DNA of 23,770 bases from Euglena gracilis (taxonomy: Eukaryota; Euglenozoa; Euglenophyceae; Euglenales; Euglenaceae), in the NCBI GenBank assembly GCA_900893395.1, contig CAAHFI010466647.1, positions 1 through 23,770 on the forward strand, in the 5' to 3' direction. The notes under the pieces were generated by a model that saw only the letters and a list, made by a program, of their open reading frames with translations, had not been told where the DNA came from and searched no databases. Positions 1 to 7,999 of this stretch are shown in pieces (the first letter of the stretch is position 1; each line of letters opens with the position of its first letter). A program made the position numbers and the translations under genes.

Positions 1-39
1 GGAGCCACCCCCAGCTCCACTACGTGCACTCTGGGCTGA

Positions 40-99
40 AGACACGCCAGAGGGCGAGCATTTCGCAAGAAAGCAAGACCCTACAACAGTGCACTCGCC
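40..99 (+). pseudogene. Helitron Rep-helicase fragment 1 (N-terminal domain)
   Basis: Reads RAFRKKARPYNSALA at 55-99. This matches the start of the Helitron-like N-terminal domain, where family members have an F-R-x-x-x-R-x-Y-N-S-A-L-A signature. The reading is open back to a stop at 37-39, so the upstream part of the protein is either in another frame or outside the window. It breaks off at a CAGGGTACAC sequence (99-108) that may be the edge of an inserted element. Confidence 0.6.
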
Positions 100-247
100 A
101 GGGTACACCGAAATTTTGTTTCATCCAAGCACTACGCATTGAATGAATTTTTGAACTGAAAACAATCAAGATTTAAATGTTTTTTTCCCAGACAAAATTT
201 TAATTGTGCGCTTTCTCCCCCTCCAAAAACTGTTTGCGTGTAACCTG
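99..247. mobile_element. Possible short inverted-repeat element between fragments 1 and 2
   Basis: The segment separating YNSALA (ending at 99) from the next homologous block near 251 starts CAGGGTACAC and ends GTGTAACCTG, which is a 9-of-10 inverted match. CAGGG-type ends are common in hAT elements. No clean target-site duplication is visible and the right flank has a few unexplained bases, so this is a weak call. The interior is T-rich and non-coding. Confidence 0.25.
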
Positions 248-250
248 CTG

Positions 251-419
251 CCAAACTTGGCATCTTTGGCAGCAAAACATTGAGAAGCCATTTCCTGATG
301 GGGTCCAGGCCTTTCGTATAAATGGCCTGGTTCACTTCAGAATGGGCAGCATCTTCCCCCCCCCAGGCGTGCCTCCTGCCTGTGCCCAACTGTACATCTT
401 GGACAACCACGTTCAAACC
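251..419 (+). pseudogene. Helitron fragment 2 (N-terminal domain, FRI-G-H-R-GS-P block)
   Basis: LASLAA is read at about 251-268. After a frame change, the 276-419 reading contains VQAFRINGLVHFRMGS and then ACAQLYILDN. This is the strongly conserved Helitron N-terminal block (x-F-R-I-x-G-x-x-x-H-x-x-G-S, then F-A-Q-L-Y-I-x-D). Coding signal fades into T-rich sequence after about 430. Confidence 0.85.
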
Positions 420-744
420 AGGGTGTTTTTCCATTTATTTTTTCTGTTTTATGGCTCTTTTACTTATTACATCACATTTTTTTTCATTCCACGAAACTTA
501 CTGCTGCTTTGCATTTTTGGGAATCAACCCCCTCCTCACCCATTGAAAAAAAAATGTCAGGATTCACATCACTGGAGGCTGACAGAACAGCCTGGAGCAG
601 GCAAAAAATTGCAAAAAATATCAATCAAACATGCTGTCCAGTTTCAAACCAAATGCGACAACGGAATTCAAAAATCCAGAACATGTTTTGTCAAACCTCT
701 CCGTCCCTGTTTAACAGCTGGAAAAAAAAGCCATCCTGACGCGG
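420..744. other. Inserted or decayed spacer without recognised gene
   Basis: T-rich and then A-rich sequence between Helitron fragments 2 and 3. Small open frames here show no family resemblance. I see no terminal repeats or duplication that would define an inserted element. Confidence 0.5.
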
Positions 745-845
745 AATGCAGCCCGACGTCTTCTGCCTTTTGGTGAAGACCTGGATGCGGATCTTTTGGA
801 CGCTTTGGCGAGAATGCTGTCAAGGTCAACCCGTTTGTGCATTCA
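745..845 (+). pseudogene. Helitron fragment 3 (N-terminal domain, LD-LL-L-ML-NPFV block)
   Basis: The reading from 745 gives GEDLDADLLDALARML and then, one frame over, KVNPFVHS. This matches the Helitron pattern of an acidic helix followed by 'mL...NPfv..FR' and precedes the RRYN block in the family. At least one frame change lies between the two halves. Confidence 0.6.
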
Positions 846-1240
846 GGCTGTTTAATCTTATTGAAAGTTTAACATTGTTCAAGTTGTACCATTTTGTAGG
901 TTTGTCTGCAGACAACCCTCCCCTGAAACTGCCACCTGACAATCCTAACCTGGGTTAGGAGGAGGTGCTTTTTCTTAGGAAAACTTGGGGGCTTACCCCA
1001 CCCACCCTGAGGAACCTCATTCCCCTCCTCCTTGGGGGGGGGGACGGGTCCAACCCACTTTTTCATCTGAATTTTGGTGTCCAAAGAGATTTTCGGTGGT
1101 TCGCGCTGAAAAAAAGCCAAAAAAAACAACCTCGCATTTATCGGGCACACACAAGATTCTGGGGGGCACCCTCTGGGGAGGGGTCCAATTCTAACCGCAC
1201 CAGTTTCAAAACTCTGAAAATGGACTTTTGAAAAGCGCTG
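846..1240. other. G/C-run-rich insert within the Helitron
   Basis: Non-coding insert between fragments 3 and 4. It has a 10-base G run near 1035-1044, several C runs and GGGGTCCAA motifs like those in other inserts of this window. No convincing terminal inverted repeats or target-site duplication were found. Confidence 0.45.
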
Positions 1241-1282
1241 TTTGCTGAAGAAGTTTTTTTTAAAACAGCCTGTGGTTATCTG

Positions 1283-1375
1283 GTGCAACATGCTGCAGAG
1301 CATAACGCACCGAATTTGGTTCTTCGGATCACTGGTCGATCCACACAAGATCGCCGTCGATACAACCGACCCATG
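1283..1375 (+). pseudogene. Helitron fragment 4 (RRYN motif)
   Basis: Open reading with NLVLRITGRSTQDRRRYNRP followed by M at 1373-1375. The family has a basic patch and R-R-Y-N-x-P at this point, followed by an E-[IV]-A/G helix. The match stops exactly where the CAGGGAATT inverted repeat begins at 1376, marking an insertion edge. Confidence 0.8.
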
Positions 1376-1681
1376 CAGGGAATTTCTGAAGGGGGTCCAG
1401 TGGTCCAGTCGGTGTGGAAAGCAAAAATGATCTCTGCACCTTACCCCATTTGGGCACCAGTCCTGTCAGCTGCCAGGCTGAACTCGGCAACTGGTGTGTA
1501 CAAATTGGATTTCGAAAAAAAATTGTGCTTTGTGCTGAAATGAGTTTTGTTAGCCTGCGAAAAATTTATTCCCCCTGGGGGGGGGGCATGCGCCTGCAAT
1601 GCGGTTGGGTGGTGTTAGGAAAAAACTGTTGGTTTGCTGGCTGCCCCAACAGGGCAATGACTTCGCTGAAATAATTCCCTG
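1376..1681. mobile_element. MITE-like element, hAT-like CAGGG ends (306 bp)
   Basis: It starts CAGGGAATT (1376-1384) and ends AATTCCCTG (1673-1681), a perfect 9-bp inverted repeat. It lies exactly between the end of the RRYN block and the start of the HTAQEIGAF block of the Helitron protein. The CAGGG terminus and the size suit a non-autonomous hAT element. The expected 8-bp target duplication is not convincing (GACCCATG against GCACACTG). The interior has a 9-base G run and no coding signal. Confidence 0.55.
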
Positions 1682-1682
1682 G

Positions 1683-2045
1683 CACACTGCACAAGAAATT
1701 GGCGCATTTATTCCAGATGTGGAGGCGGAGACCACACCATTGTTTCTTTCCCATTTCATCCTTTTCAAAATTCAGCTTTACCTTGACTATTAAAACAAAA
1801 TTTTCAATACTGGAAAAAAACAATGCGTCATTTTAAGTGGGCGATGTTTCGTTACAACTCGAAATTCGGAAATCAATTTCCTTAAAATAATTGCTCAAAA
1901 TCCACTCAAAACAATGGCATGGTGGAGACCAGTCGTGTCCCCCGTGCAATTGTGGTGTACGTTCGTGGTCGTGAACGTCAACTGAAATACATCAACGAGT
2001 TCAATGCAGCATATTATCAGGGCGTTCCATTTTTGCCTGTGACCC
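1683..2045 (+). pseudogene. Helitron fragments 5 and 6 (EIGAFIPD and RxIVVY blocks)
   Basis: 1683-1740 reads HTAQEIGAFIPDVEAETT, the helix that follows RRYN in the family. 1919-2045 reads PRAIVVYVRGRERQLKYIN and EFNAAYYQG, matching the Helitron 'R-D-I-V-V-Y ... L-x-x-I-x-E-x-N-x-x-Y-D' block that precedes the YPLLFPYG strand. About 175 bp of A/T-rich, non-matching sequence separates the two pieces. The YPLLFPYG strand itself is not legible after 2045. Confidence 0.8.
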
Positions 2046-2549
2046 CCCCCTAGTGTGATCCTTCGCCTTCGGCCAAATTAGGTTGATAATTGGTAACGCT
2101 TCTTTTTACGAACCCAGGCAGGCCGGAATTGGATTCCGGTTGCTGTTTATGCAGGCAAATTCCCCCTGGCGATGCCGTTTTCGGGTCCCCCCTGCATGTC
2201 CCGCGTGTCGGGAGTGCAATTACTGATTGAAATTGTTCCTTTCGGGGCTGACGTTCTCTGTTCTTTGGGTTGGTTTTTTTTGGTATGAAACCAAGCCTCC
2301 TCCTTTAAATCTAAATGACGCCATGCCCAAGATCCGCTGCATTTCGTTCTGCTTTTCCCCCGTGGTGAATTGGGATGGACACAAGGAATTCATGAACGGA
2401 GTGCAGCAGTTCCGAACATGCAACCTCCACATTAACAGGCATTCCCGCAAATCCTGAAATGATGATCATTCAGTCTAACTAACTAACCAATCCCAGGCCA
2501 AAGGGAATTTGTGGAGGGTTTTTGGTGAAATGGTTTTGGTAATTTATGC
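2046..2549. other. Spacer with a short unassigned ORF
   Basis: C-run-bounded sequence between Helitron fragments. An open frame at 2227-2457 (+) contains CISFCFSPVVNWDGHKEF but I do not recognise it, and it does not clearly match the Helitron protein. It could be decayed Helitron sequence or part of an insert. Confidence 0.35.
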
Positions 2550-2849
2550 TTGGGAATAGCAACAGAGGAAAGGGGCAACACACTTTATATGCGCAGCAAC
2601 TTTCAGCCACTTCTGGATGCTGTCCACAACACCTGTGAAAAAGGAAAATTGCAAATTCCTGTGGGATGGCTTTTTTGCTCAATTGTTTTGAGCAGTTGCG
2701 TGCTGCCGGATGCAATTACTTTGGATGATCTGCAGCCTGTTGAAATTGATGATGCTGCACGTGCAGAACAAGGCACAATTTCCCCCCGTGATTTCATGGC
2801 GTTTTACCTGATGCAGCGTGAGCAGATGTTCGCTTTCTTGCTGACATAA
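2550..2849 (+). pseudogene. Helitron fragment 7 (up to the MxxRDFMAFxLMQR block)
   Basis: A 99-codon open frame. Its C-terminal part reads ISPRDFMAFYLMQREQ, matching the Helitron 'T-x-R-[DE]-[FY]-x-A-[FY]-x-L-x-x-R' block. The preceding segment (LYMRSNFQPLLD, LPDAITLDDLQ) is compatible with the variable region before it. Reading ends at a stop just after the block, before about 165 bp of spacer. Confidence 0.7.
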
Positions 2850-3016
2850 TTCAAGCAATCTCTTTCACTCCCCCAAAATAAAATTAATTAGTCATTCCCC
2901 GAAATTGCAGGTTTTCATGCATTGGTTCCTAAATTTGATTATTTAACTTCCAAATCATCTGTGCTTCATCAAGCATCAACATAAGCGTTCATTATTAGAA
3001 CACATCTGTCGTTGAT

Positions 3017-3180
3017 GTGCGGAAAAGTTATTTACAAATGGCGGAAGCACTTTACGAAGAATGGATTGTTGTGCAATGGGCCAAAGTTGAAGCACACAAA
3101 CTGCAGTGGTTACGTTTCCACCAACCAGAAATTCGGCGGAGTGTTATCGGCCAGATCCTTGCATACGTAAATCCCCCCTG
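3017..3180 (+). pseudogene. Helitron fragment 8 (YxEWIVxQWAKVE helix)
   Basis: Reads LYEEWIVVQWAKVEAHKLQW and then RFHQPEIRRS. It matches the family 'G-R-L-x-Q-x-[YW]-x-V-D-x-[YW]-x-K-V-E-x-x-R-L-x-[WFY]-[IL]-R-x-N-Q-x-x-[LI]-R' helix. It is followed at once by a microsatellite insertion. Confidence 0.85.
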
Positions 3181-3194
3181 GATTTTTAAAATGG

Positions 3195-3330
3195 TACTTT
3201 ACCATTGTTATTATCATTGTCATTATTATTGTTATTATTTTCATTATTATCGTAATTGTCGGTGCTTGGTGTCATTATTAATGAATTGAATATTATTGCT
3301 GTCGTTGTTGTTGTTGTTGTCATTGTAATG
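3195..3330. repeat. ATT/GTT trinucleotide microsatellite (imperfect)
   Basis: Imperfect ATT and GTT/GTC trinucleotides, ending in an uninterrupted GTT stretch near 3301-3320. It sits inside the Helitron gene between the KVE helix and the LPSS block. Bases 3331-3515 continue as unassigned spacer. Confidence 0.85.
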
Positions 3331-3544
3331 TTTCGAAATTCTGAGCGCAATTTTATCGATATCAAAAATTGACCCCAAAAGTGGCTCAACAAAGCTCCTA
3401 AACTGAAACAGTCTTTCTTTAATTCGACATTCTTTTTGACATTTTTGTCACCAATTTCATGTGTTATTGTGATTTTGCAACCTTCTAATATGAGGATGAC
3501 AGGATCTGACGTTAAGAAGTGAGCACCCAGGTGAGCATTGGGAC

Positions 3545-3901
3545 TCAAACAGGCAGAGGAGTTGGCCGCCGCATTGTTTCTGCCCAGCTCCATGTGGGGG
3601 GCCACGCTTCATGCAACAAGCAGGACGTTGCGCAAACAGTTATTATTGGGGATGGAGGGAAAACGGTGTTCCAAAAAAAATCATTGTTGCAATCTCTTTT
3701 GGGGTGAGCTGTGCAAGAAATCACGCGGGGGAAATTCATATGGTACAGATACAGATGCTGAGCATTATACTGCATATATATACATACATGCGCAGGCATA
3801 TGTACGCAACGTTTTGGATACAATTGTACCAAGACGGAATGGCCATTGTGCGCAAATTGGGAAAAGCTGATCTTTTATTACGTTCACCGCAGCCAAGATG
3901 A
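3545..3901 (+). pseudogene. Helitron fragments 9 and 10 (LPSS/GGPRFMQQ and YQDGMAIVRKLGK)
   Basis: Near 3565-3625 three frames give GRRIV, LPSSMWG and GGPRFMQQ, the family 'G-R-R-I-V-L-P-S-S-F-x-G-G-P-R-Y-M-Q-Q' block. The frame opened by MQQ (3611) stays open for 96 codons through about 200 bp of non-family sequence. It then re-enters the family with LYQDGMAIVRKLGKADLLL (3822-3878). Normally MQQ is directly followed by the YQDAMAIVRK motif, so the roughly 200 bp between them is an insert that happens to be frame-compatible. The start of the Rep core ('ITFT') is legible at about 3874-3884. Confidence 0.85.
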
Positions 3902-4216
3902 GAATTAACCCCCCCCCAGAATACTACAGCACTGCTTTGCATTCTCTTTACCGGTTTCCATTCCTTCACAAATGATTAATGTTCTCTTTACAGGCACATT
4001 TACACAGTCCCCTTGCCCAATGTGAAAACGATCTGTAATTTGTTTGCACAATTCTGCGGTCACAAAGACCATCGGCCCATGATATCCTCATTTTGAATGA
4101 ATAACAACAACAGTTGCTCAATTCTGCAATTTCATTGCTCAAAGCAACACAGAAATACATTTACTTTTGAATTCACAGATTCTACATCTAATGCATCTAA
4201 AATTCTCACATTGAAA
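3902..4216. other. Insert splitting the Rep FTxNPxWPEI motif
   Basis: About 315 bp between ITFT (before 3890) and MNPKWPEI (4217 on), which are adjacent in intact Helitron Rep domains. It contains a C run at 3909 and A/T-rich sequence. No defined inverted ends or target duplication were found. Confidence 0.5.
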
Positions 4217-4399
4217 ATGAATCCCAAATGGCCAGAGATTCAGTCATCATTGCTGCCGAATCAGCAGGCCTCCCACCGCTATGACATCATTTCAAGGGTT
4301 TTCAATTTGAAATTGCAAGAGATGATGAAAGATATCAAAAATGGATTACTGGGCCCATGTGCAGGTCGTTTGTTTGTCATTGAATGGCACTCATGCTGT
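4217..4399 (+). pseudogene. Helitron Rep motif 1 fragment (NPKWPEI ... RLFVIEW)
   Basis: MNPKWPEIQ at 4217-4243 is Rep motif 1 of Helitrons. The reading continues through ISRVFNLKLQEMMKDIKNG to LFVIEWHSCC. The last residues sit directly before the HUH motif in the family, and here the HUH motif is displaced by a 212-bp insertion at 4400. The frame is continuous across the fragment and residue conservation is high, so this part looks less decayed than its neighbours. Confidence 0.93.
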
Positions 4400-4611
4400 T
4401 TTTTTTTGTTCTGGAAAAAATAAACATATTTTCTTCATGTTCATTTGAGAATAAACAAAAAATGCACCCTTCTTTTTCTTCTTCTTCTTCTTCTCTTTCG
4501 TGGAATTTTCAACAATTTAGTTCTCCTCCAAACTGGAATTTTGACCAGGGAGGGAATATCCCCCAGCCACCCATCCATTTGATAAAGTTTCACTTCTGGA
4601 ACAAAAAACAG
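4400..4611. mobile_element. 212-bp inverted-repeat element with 8-bp target duplication; introner-like
   Basis: The segment is flanked by perfect direct repeats CATGCTGT (4392-4399 and 4612-4619). Its ends are inverted: T-run plus GTTCTGGAA on the left, TTCTGGAACAAAAAACAG on the right. Counting one copy of the 8-bp repeat, the protein reads from VIEWHSCC straight into QKRGLPHAH in frame, so both edges are exact. The ends also provide GT at 4398-4399 and AG at 4610-4611. Removal as an intron would leave two extra codons in frame. It contains a TTC microsatellite (about 4470-4497) and no coding signal. An 8-bp duplication is usual for hAT and some other DNA transposons. The superfamily is not settled. 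Confidence 0.82.
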
Positions 4612-4860
4612 CATGCTGTCAAAAGCGTGGCCTGCCACATGCTCACATCTTGGTTTTTTTGAGCGTGCACACAAATTGCTCAAACCCGAGGACTACGATC
4701 AGGTGGTTTCTGCAGAAATACCTGATGCTGCTGAAGAGCCCGAGCTGGAGCAATTGGTGATGGAATTTATGATCCATGTGCCTTGCAAAGGCTACAATGA
4801 ATCTGCACCTTGCATGCGGAATGGGTATTGCACCCGAAAATTTCAATCAGGCTTCTTTTT
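4612..4860 (+). pseudogene. Helitron Rep HUH motif and SAEIP block
   Basis: CQKRGLPHAHILVF is read at 4617-4658. H-A-H (4638-4646) is the metal-binding HUH motif of the Rep nuclease and is intact. One frame over, the reading continues LLKPEDYDQVVSAEIPD and FMIHVPCKGYNESAPCMRNG, then YCTRKF. These match the family blocks 'D-[YF]-D-x-[VI]-V-x-A-E-I-P', 'M-x-H-G-P-C-G' and 'C-M-x-x-G-x-C-x-K-x-F-P'. The expected G after HGPC is altered, giving VPCKG. Confidence 0.93.
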
Positions 4861-5130
4861 CCCCTGCTGTCACAGATGGTTTGCAGACAGGATTGTTTAC
4901 CCCCTCCCTCCCAGTCACACCCCCTCCCCAGTCACCAAAACTTAAACAACTCTCTGTTACACATGATCCACGATGGTGATAAGTTCACGTCACGTCATGA
5001 TTCATCTCCACATTTCATTGATTAGCACATCCAAACATCACTGTTATGTTTTTTTGCAAACACCCCTCAAAAGTAAATGGCAGCTCTGGGCGTTTGATGG
5101 TTTCAAAAACGATCTGTCAAAACAGAGAAT

Positions 5131-5210
5131 CCTGTTTCCCTCGCGAACCACGAGCTGAGACAGCCGATGATGAGGATGGTACCCATTGTATCGCCACACA
5201 GGACAAAAAC
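5131..5210 (+). pseudogene. Helitron Rep fragment (FPREPRAET ... DEDGYPLYR)
   Basis: Reads FPREPRAETADDEDG and then, after a frame change, YPLYRHTGQKH. This is the family 'F-P-K-x-F-x-x-x-T-x-x-D-x-D-G-Y-P-x-Y-R-R' block and follows directly from YCTRKF. About 285 bp (4845-5130) of C-rich spacer separates the halves. Immediately after it the satellite array begins. Confidence 0.8.
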
Positions 5211-5228
5211 ACAAAATGATGCGCCTGG

Positions 5229-5710
5229 AATTGTTGCAGCCCTCCTGGGTTTTTTCTGTCTCACAGTTGGAAATTTTGGCAGCCTCCCCTAGTTTTTTTT
5301 CAGATTTACGTTTCGAAATTTTGGCAGACCAACCCCCCTGGAATTTTTTCGGTGTTACGGTTTGGCAATTCTGGCAGCCCCCCAGTTTTTTTCAGACTCA
5401 CGGTTGGGAAATTTTGGCAGCCCCCCACTGGGTTTTTTGGGGTGTTACGGAGGAAATTTTGGCTGCCCCCCTTGAATTTTTTTGTTGCTATGGTGGGAAA
5501 TTTTTTTCAGCCCCCCCATGGGTTTTTCCCGTCTTACAGTTTGGTAATTTTGGCAGCCCCCCTGGGTTTTTCGTTGCCATAGTTGCAAATTTGGCAGCCC
5601 CCTTGGATTTTTTCAGAATTACAGTTGGAAAGTTTGGCTGCCCCCCCCGGTTTTTTTGTGTTACGGTTGGAAATTTTTTCAGCCCCCCCCCGGGTTGTTT
5701 CCGTCTTACG
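5229..5710 (+). repeat. Satellite array A (about 11 monomers), inside the Helitron
   Basis: Tandem monomers of roughly 40-50 bp. Each has a C run, a TGGG step, a T run often ending in CAG, a core like AATTACGGTTGGGAAA, and an end TTTTGGCAGCC. Monomers are diverged from each other but the order of parts is constant. The array interrupts the Rep gene between YPLYR and the IVPVQNRALLFKF strand. Most units here end in GGCAGCC, whereas arrays at 20138 and 22975 mostly end in GGCTGGACC, suggesting subfamilies. Open frames through it are composition artefacts. Confidence 0.92.
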
Positions 5711-6084
5711 TCTCATTTTGCCCTGCCATTGACGTTGTTCTGCAAAACACAGATATCGCAATGGTGTCATGGTTGATGATTGCTGGGTGGTGCCATATTC
5801 TCAGAGATGATCAAATAATTATGCTGATTTTCATTGTGCCCCCCCCAATTTACAACTTTCATTCAAAAAATGTATACTTGGATTCTCTCCGGTGCTAATT
5901 TGCAAAATTTTCTTTTGGCTATCGTGTTCTTTTTGGCAGGCAAAAGCTGGTAAAAAGTTTTCCTTCGTTGGAGGAGGAAACAGTGTCCAAAGACGGTGTT
6001 TCAATTATCAATTGAATATTATCACACATGCCAAAATGCAATTGGACAATACGTCCATTTCTGTTCCTTCCTTAACGTGTTTGA
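5711..6084. other. Spacer between satellite array and Rep motif 3
   Basis: Mixed sequence with a C run at 5838 and an A/T-rich stretch. A possible remnant of the Rep strand (QLDN) is read near 6040, just before the IVPVQN strand. Nothing else is recognised. Confidence 0.4.
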
Positions 6085-6330
6085 GATCGTCCCTGTACAA
6101 AACCGTGCATTGTTATTCAAATTTCGGTCCCACATCAATGTGGAGGTTTGCAGTTCGTTGTACGCTGTGAAATACCTCCACAAATACATTTACAAAGGCG
6201 GGGACCGTGCAGAGGTGGAGCTGGCTGAGTATGAACCTGGGGAGTTTCAACCTGCTGATGGTCAAGCCGTGGAAGCGGAACCCCAACCTGACCCAGAAAT
6301 TGTGGACGAGATTCGTCACACAGGCTCTAA
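6085..6330 (+). pseudogene. Helitron Rep motif 3 (two-tyrosine KYLHKYIYKG) fragment
   Basis: Continuous reading: IVPVQNRALLFKFRSHINVE, VCSSLYAVKYLHKYIYKG, DRAEVEL, then an acidic linker and IVDEIRH. K-Y-L-H-K-Y at 6170-6187 contains the paired catalytic tyrosines (Y-x3-Y) of Helitron Rep proteins. The H-I-N-V-E-V strand before it is equally conserved. This is one of the best-preserved stretches and has no stop. The family match ends at IVDEIRH (about 6318); the following frame runs into non-family sequence. Confidence 0.95.
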
Positions 6331-6725
6331 ATTGTTTGAGAACTTAAATCACATTTTCAAACAATTCACCTCTCCAAACCACAAACAGGTTTACATTGAG
6401 CCTGGGCGAGGCAAAGAATCTCTTAAAACAAACCTCTCTCCACTCCCCCCCAGGGGAAAAGCGAGTTAGAACCTTTTTCCAGCCAGCCTGTGGACCCCAC
6501 TTCAAGGGACGGGGGGTTTGAGCAGTAACTCAAAATTTCACAGCCGGGCTGGACCGAAACAGTTAGAAATGGCCAAAAAAATGCCCTCTTTGGCTTTTCG
6601 CCTTGAAATAAACGTTTGCAGAAAAAAATGCATTCCAGTTGCATTTGTCTGTTAACAGATACCATCTGGGTCCATTATCCTGAATTCCAGAAAAAAATCT
6701 TCATCATGAATTTGGACACCTGAAG
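6331..6725. other. G/C-run insert between IVDEIRH and YQVGRYIS
   Basis: About 400 bp splitting two parts of the Helitron protein that are adjacent in intact copies. It contains CCAGCCAGCCTG and GGGCTGGACC motifs shared with other inserts and the satellite, and a 12-bp palindrome TCTGTTAACAGA (6648-6659). Ends are not defined by repeats. Confidence 0.45.
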
Positions 6726-6802
6726 TGAATACCAAGTGGGCAGGTACATTTCCACTAGTGAAGCTGTGTGGCGCGCTCTGAAATTTCACTTGCATGACAA
6801 TC
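6726..6802 (+). pseudogene. Helitron fragment (GRYISTSEAVWR)
   Basis: Reads EYQVGRYISTSEAVWRALKF and then HLHDN. It matches the family block 'R-Y-[IV]-S-x-x-E-A-x-W-R-[IL]-x-x-F-x-[ML]-H', which sits between the Rep domain and the helicase. The match is cut at 6802 by an element with a 7-bp target duplication. Confidence 0.9.
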
Positions 6803-7100
6803 GGGGTATTGTTCATACAACGACTTCAGCCTGTTTTGGGGGGGGAGGGAGTCCCCTTCATTGACAAAAAAAGGCCATTTTTGGTGCCGCAACTGGGACG
6901 ATCCCCTAGGGAGGGGGGTTCCAGCTCTGAGGCTGGAAATTCTGTGTTGGCTGCAAAAGCTTGCTGGCTGACCCCCTGAAACTGCGCATTATGCAAAAAA
7001 AAAATTATTAATTCTCCCAAATTTGCGCTGGCCAGCTCCGACTCAATTTGCCCATTTGTGGCCTATTTTTGGTGGGTTTTTGCATCATCAATACCCCGGG
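6803..7100. mobile_element. 298-bp MITE-like element with GACAATC target duplication
   Basis: Direct repeats GACAATC lie at 6796-6802 and 7101-7107. The inner ends are inverted: GGGGTATTG at 6803-6811 and CAATACCCC at 7089-7097, followed by GGG. On the left the Helitron reads HLHDN. On the right it resumes with NVARLPVHLPNQQ, which normally follows at once, so the insertion edges are well fixed. A one-base change near the right junction puts the two sides out of frame. The interior has a G run and no coding signal. Superfamily unknown. Confidence 0.75.
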
Positions 7101-7263
7101 GACAATCATCCAACGTGGCTCGCCTACCCGTACATCTGCCCAATCAACAAACAATTACGTTTGATGCTATGGAAGGTCTGGCTGAAGTGGAGCAAAGGGC
7201 TGGGCAGACAATGCTTACGGAGTGGTTGGAGTACAACCAAACAGGGTGTCTTCCTTTCGGATG
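7101..7263 (+). pseudogene. Helitron fragment (VHLPNQQTITF ... LTEWLEYN)
   Basis: Reads NVARLPVHLPNQQTITF and then AGQTMLTEWLEYNQ. It matches the family 'V-x-x-L-x-[VI]-H-L-P-x-x-Q-x-V-x-F' block and the following 'L-T-x-[WF]-[FL]-x-x-N' helix. The matching reading covers 7103-7240. The next bases, TGTCTTCCTTTCGGATG, resemble the sequence that restarts the gene at 7735. Confidence 0.9.
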
Positions 7264-7741
7264 CAAAACCTGCCTGTGGACCTAAACTAAACCCCCAAAA
7301 AACATTCCCAGGGGTACAGGTATGACAATTGGGCCAGGGTAAACATTTGTGGGACATTACTTGATGTTTCTAATTATATTTCAGTTTAAACGTTTTGATG
7401 AACCAGCTGTTGAGGCCAGTTTTTTTTTCAAACATTATATTTATGTTTGTTAATATATATATATATATGTTAATTTTACATTATATGTTTATTTATGTTT
7501 ATCTACCAAAATTCTCTTCGAAGTAAAACATTGCCAAAAGATGGGGCACGAGCAGTAGGGGATGGGGCAACACACCAGGAATGCACCGCAGCCTCTGATC
7601 AAAGTTCCAATAAATCAACATTCTCATCCACTGGATGCTGTCCACGGAGAACCTGTCAGAAAAAGAGGAATTTATAATAATATTTTGCAGCATAGCAATG
7701 CAAAACAGCCCCCCTCCCACAAATACCCCTGAAACTGTCTT
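7264..7741. mobile_element. Insert of about 478 bp with imperfect target duplication
   Basis: Flanked by TTTCGGATG (7255-7263) and TTTCGCGATG (7742-7751). The Helitron reading WLEYNQ on the left and RDGHDLTYVDFP on the right are neighbours in the family, so the segment between is foreign. It contains a TA dinucleotide run near 7456-7471 and A/T-rich sequence. No inverted ends were seen, so the element type is open. Confidence 0.45.
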
Positions 7742-7999
7742 TTTCGCGATGGCCATGACCTCACCTATGTTGACTTTCCACTGCATTTTGTGTGGGACAC
7801 GTCAGGCAAGCAAGGCAACTACAGGTGGAGACCACGCCAAAGAGGAGCTGGCAGCATTGGGCGCATTTACTTTGTTTCCCTCGTGCGGGCGAAAAATACT
7901 ACTTGCGGCTGCTCCTCCATCATGTCAAAGGTGCTACCTGCTGGGACCAGCTGCGTGAGGTGAATGGCCAGTTGGCAGCTACATTTCAAGAGGCGTGTC
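7742..7999 (+). pseudogene. Helitron fragment (VWD, GRIYFVS, GEKYYLRLLL, ATFQEAC)
   Basis: Reads FRDGHDLTYVDFPLHFVWDT, later GAGSIGRIYFVSL. After one frame change it reads AGEKYYLRLLLHHVKGAT, WDQLREVNG and ATFQEAC. These are, in order, the family blocks 'Y-x-x-x-P-x-x-[FY]-V-W', 'R-x-x-x-x-x-I-G-R-[ML]-x-x-[VI]-S-P', 'E-[RK]-[YF]-[YF]-L-R-x-L-L' and 'T-F-x-x-A-C'. Conservation is high. Confidence 0.93.

Noticed and set aside
3736-3969. Cysteine/tyrosine-rich reverse frames near 3545-3969 as small secreted proteins
   Set aside because: They are antisense to Helitron blocks and to the TATATA-like insert; no start context or relatives.
5186-5776. 196-codon open frame with repeated F-F-x-V-T-V-G-N-F segments; similar frames at 22943-23377 and 23259-23516
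   Set aside because: They follow the satellite monomer period and occur in several frames and on both strands. The unit length change between monomers shows no frame constraint.
6648-6659. TCTGTTAACAGA palindrome as a regulatory or transposon site
   Set aside because: Isolated 12-bp palindrome with no repeat partner or context; expected by chance in a sequence of this size at modest frequency.
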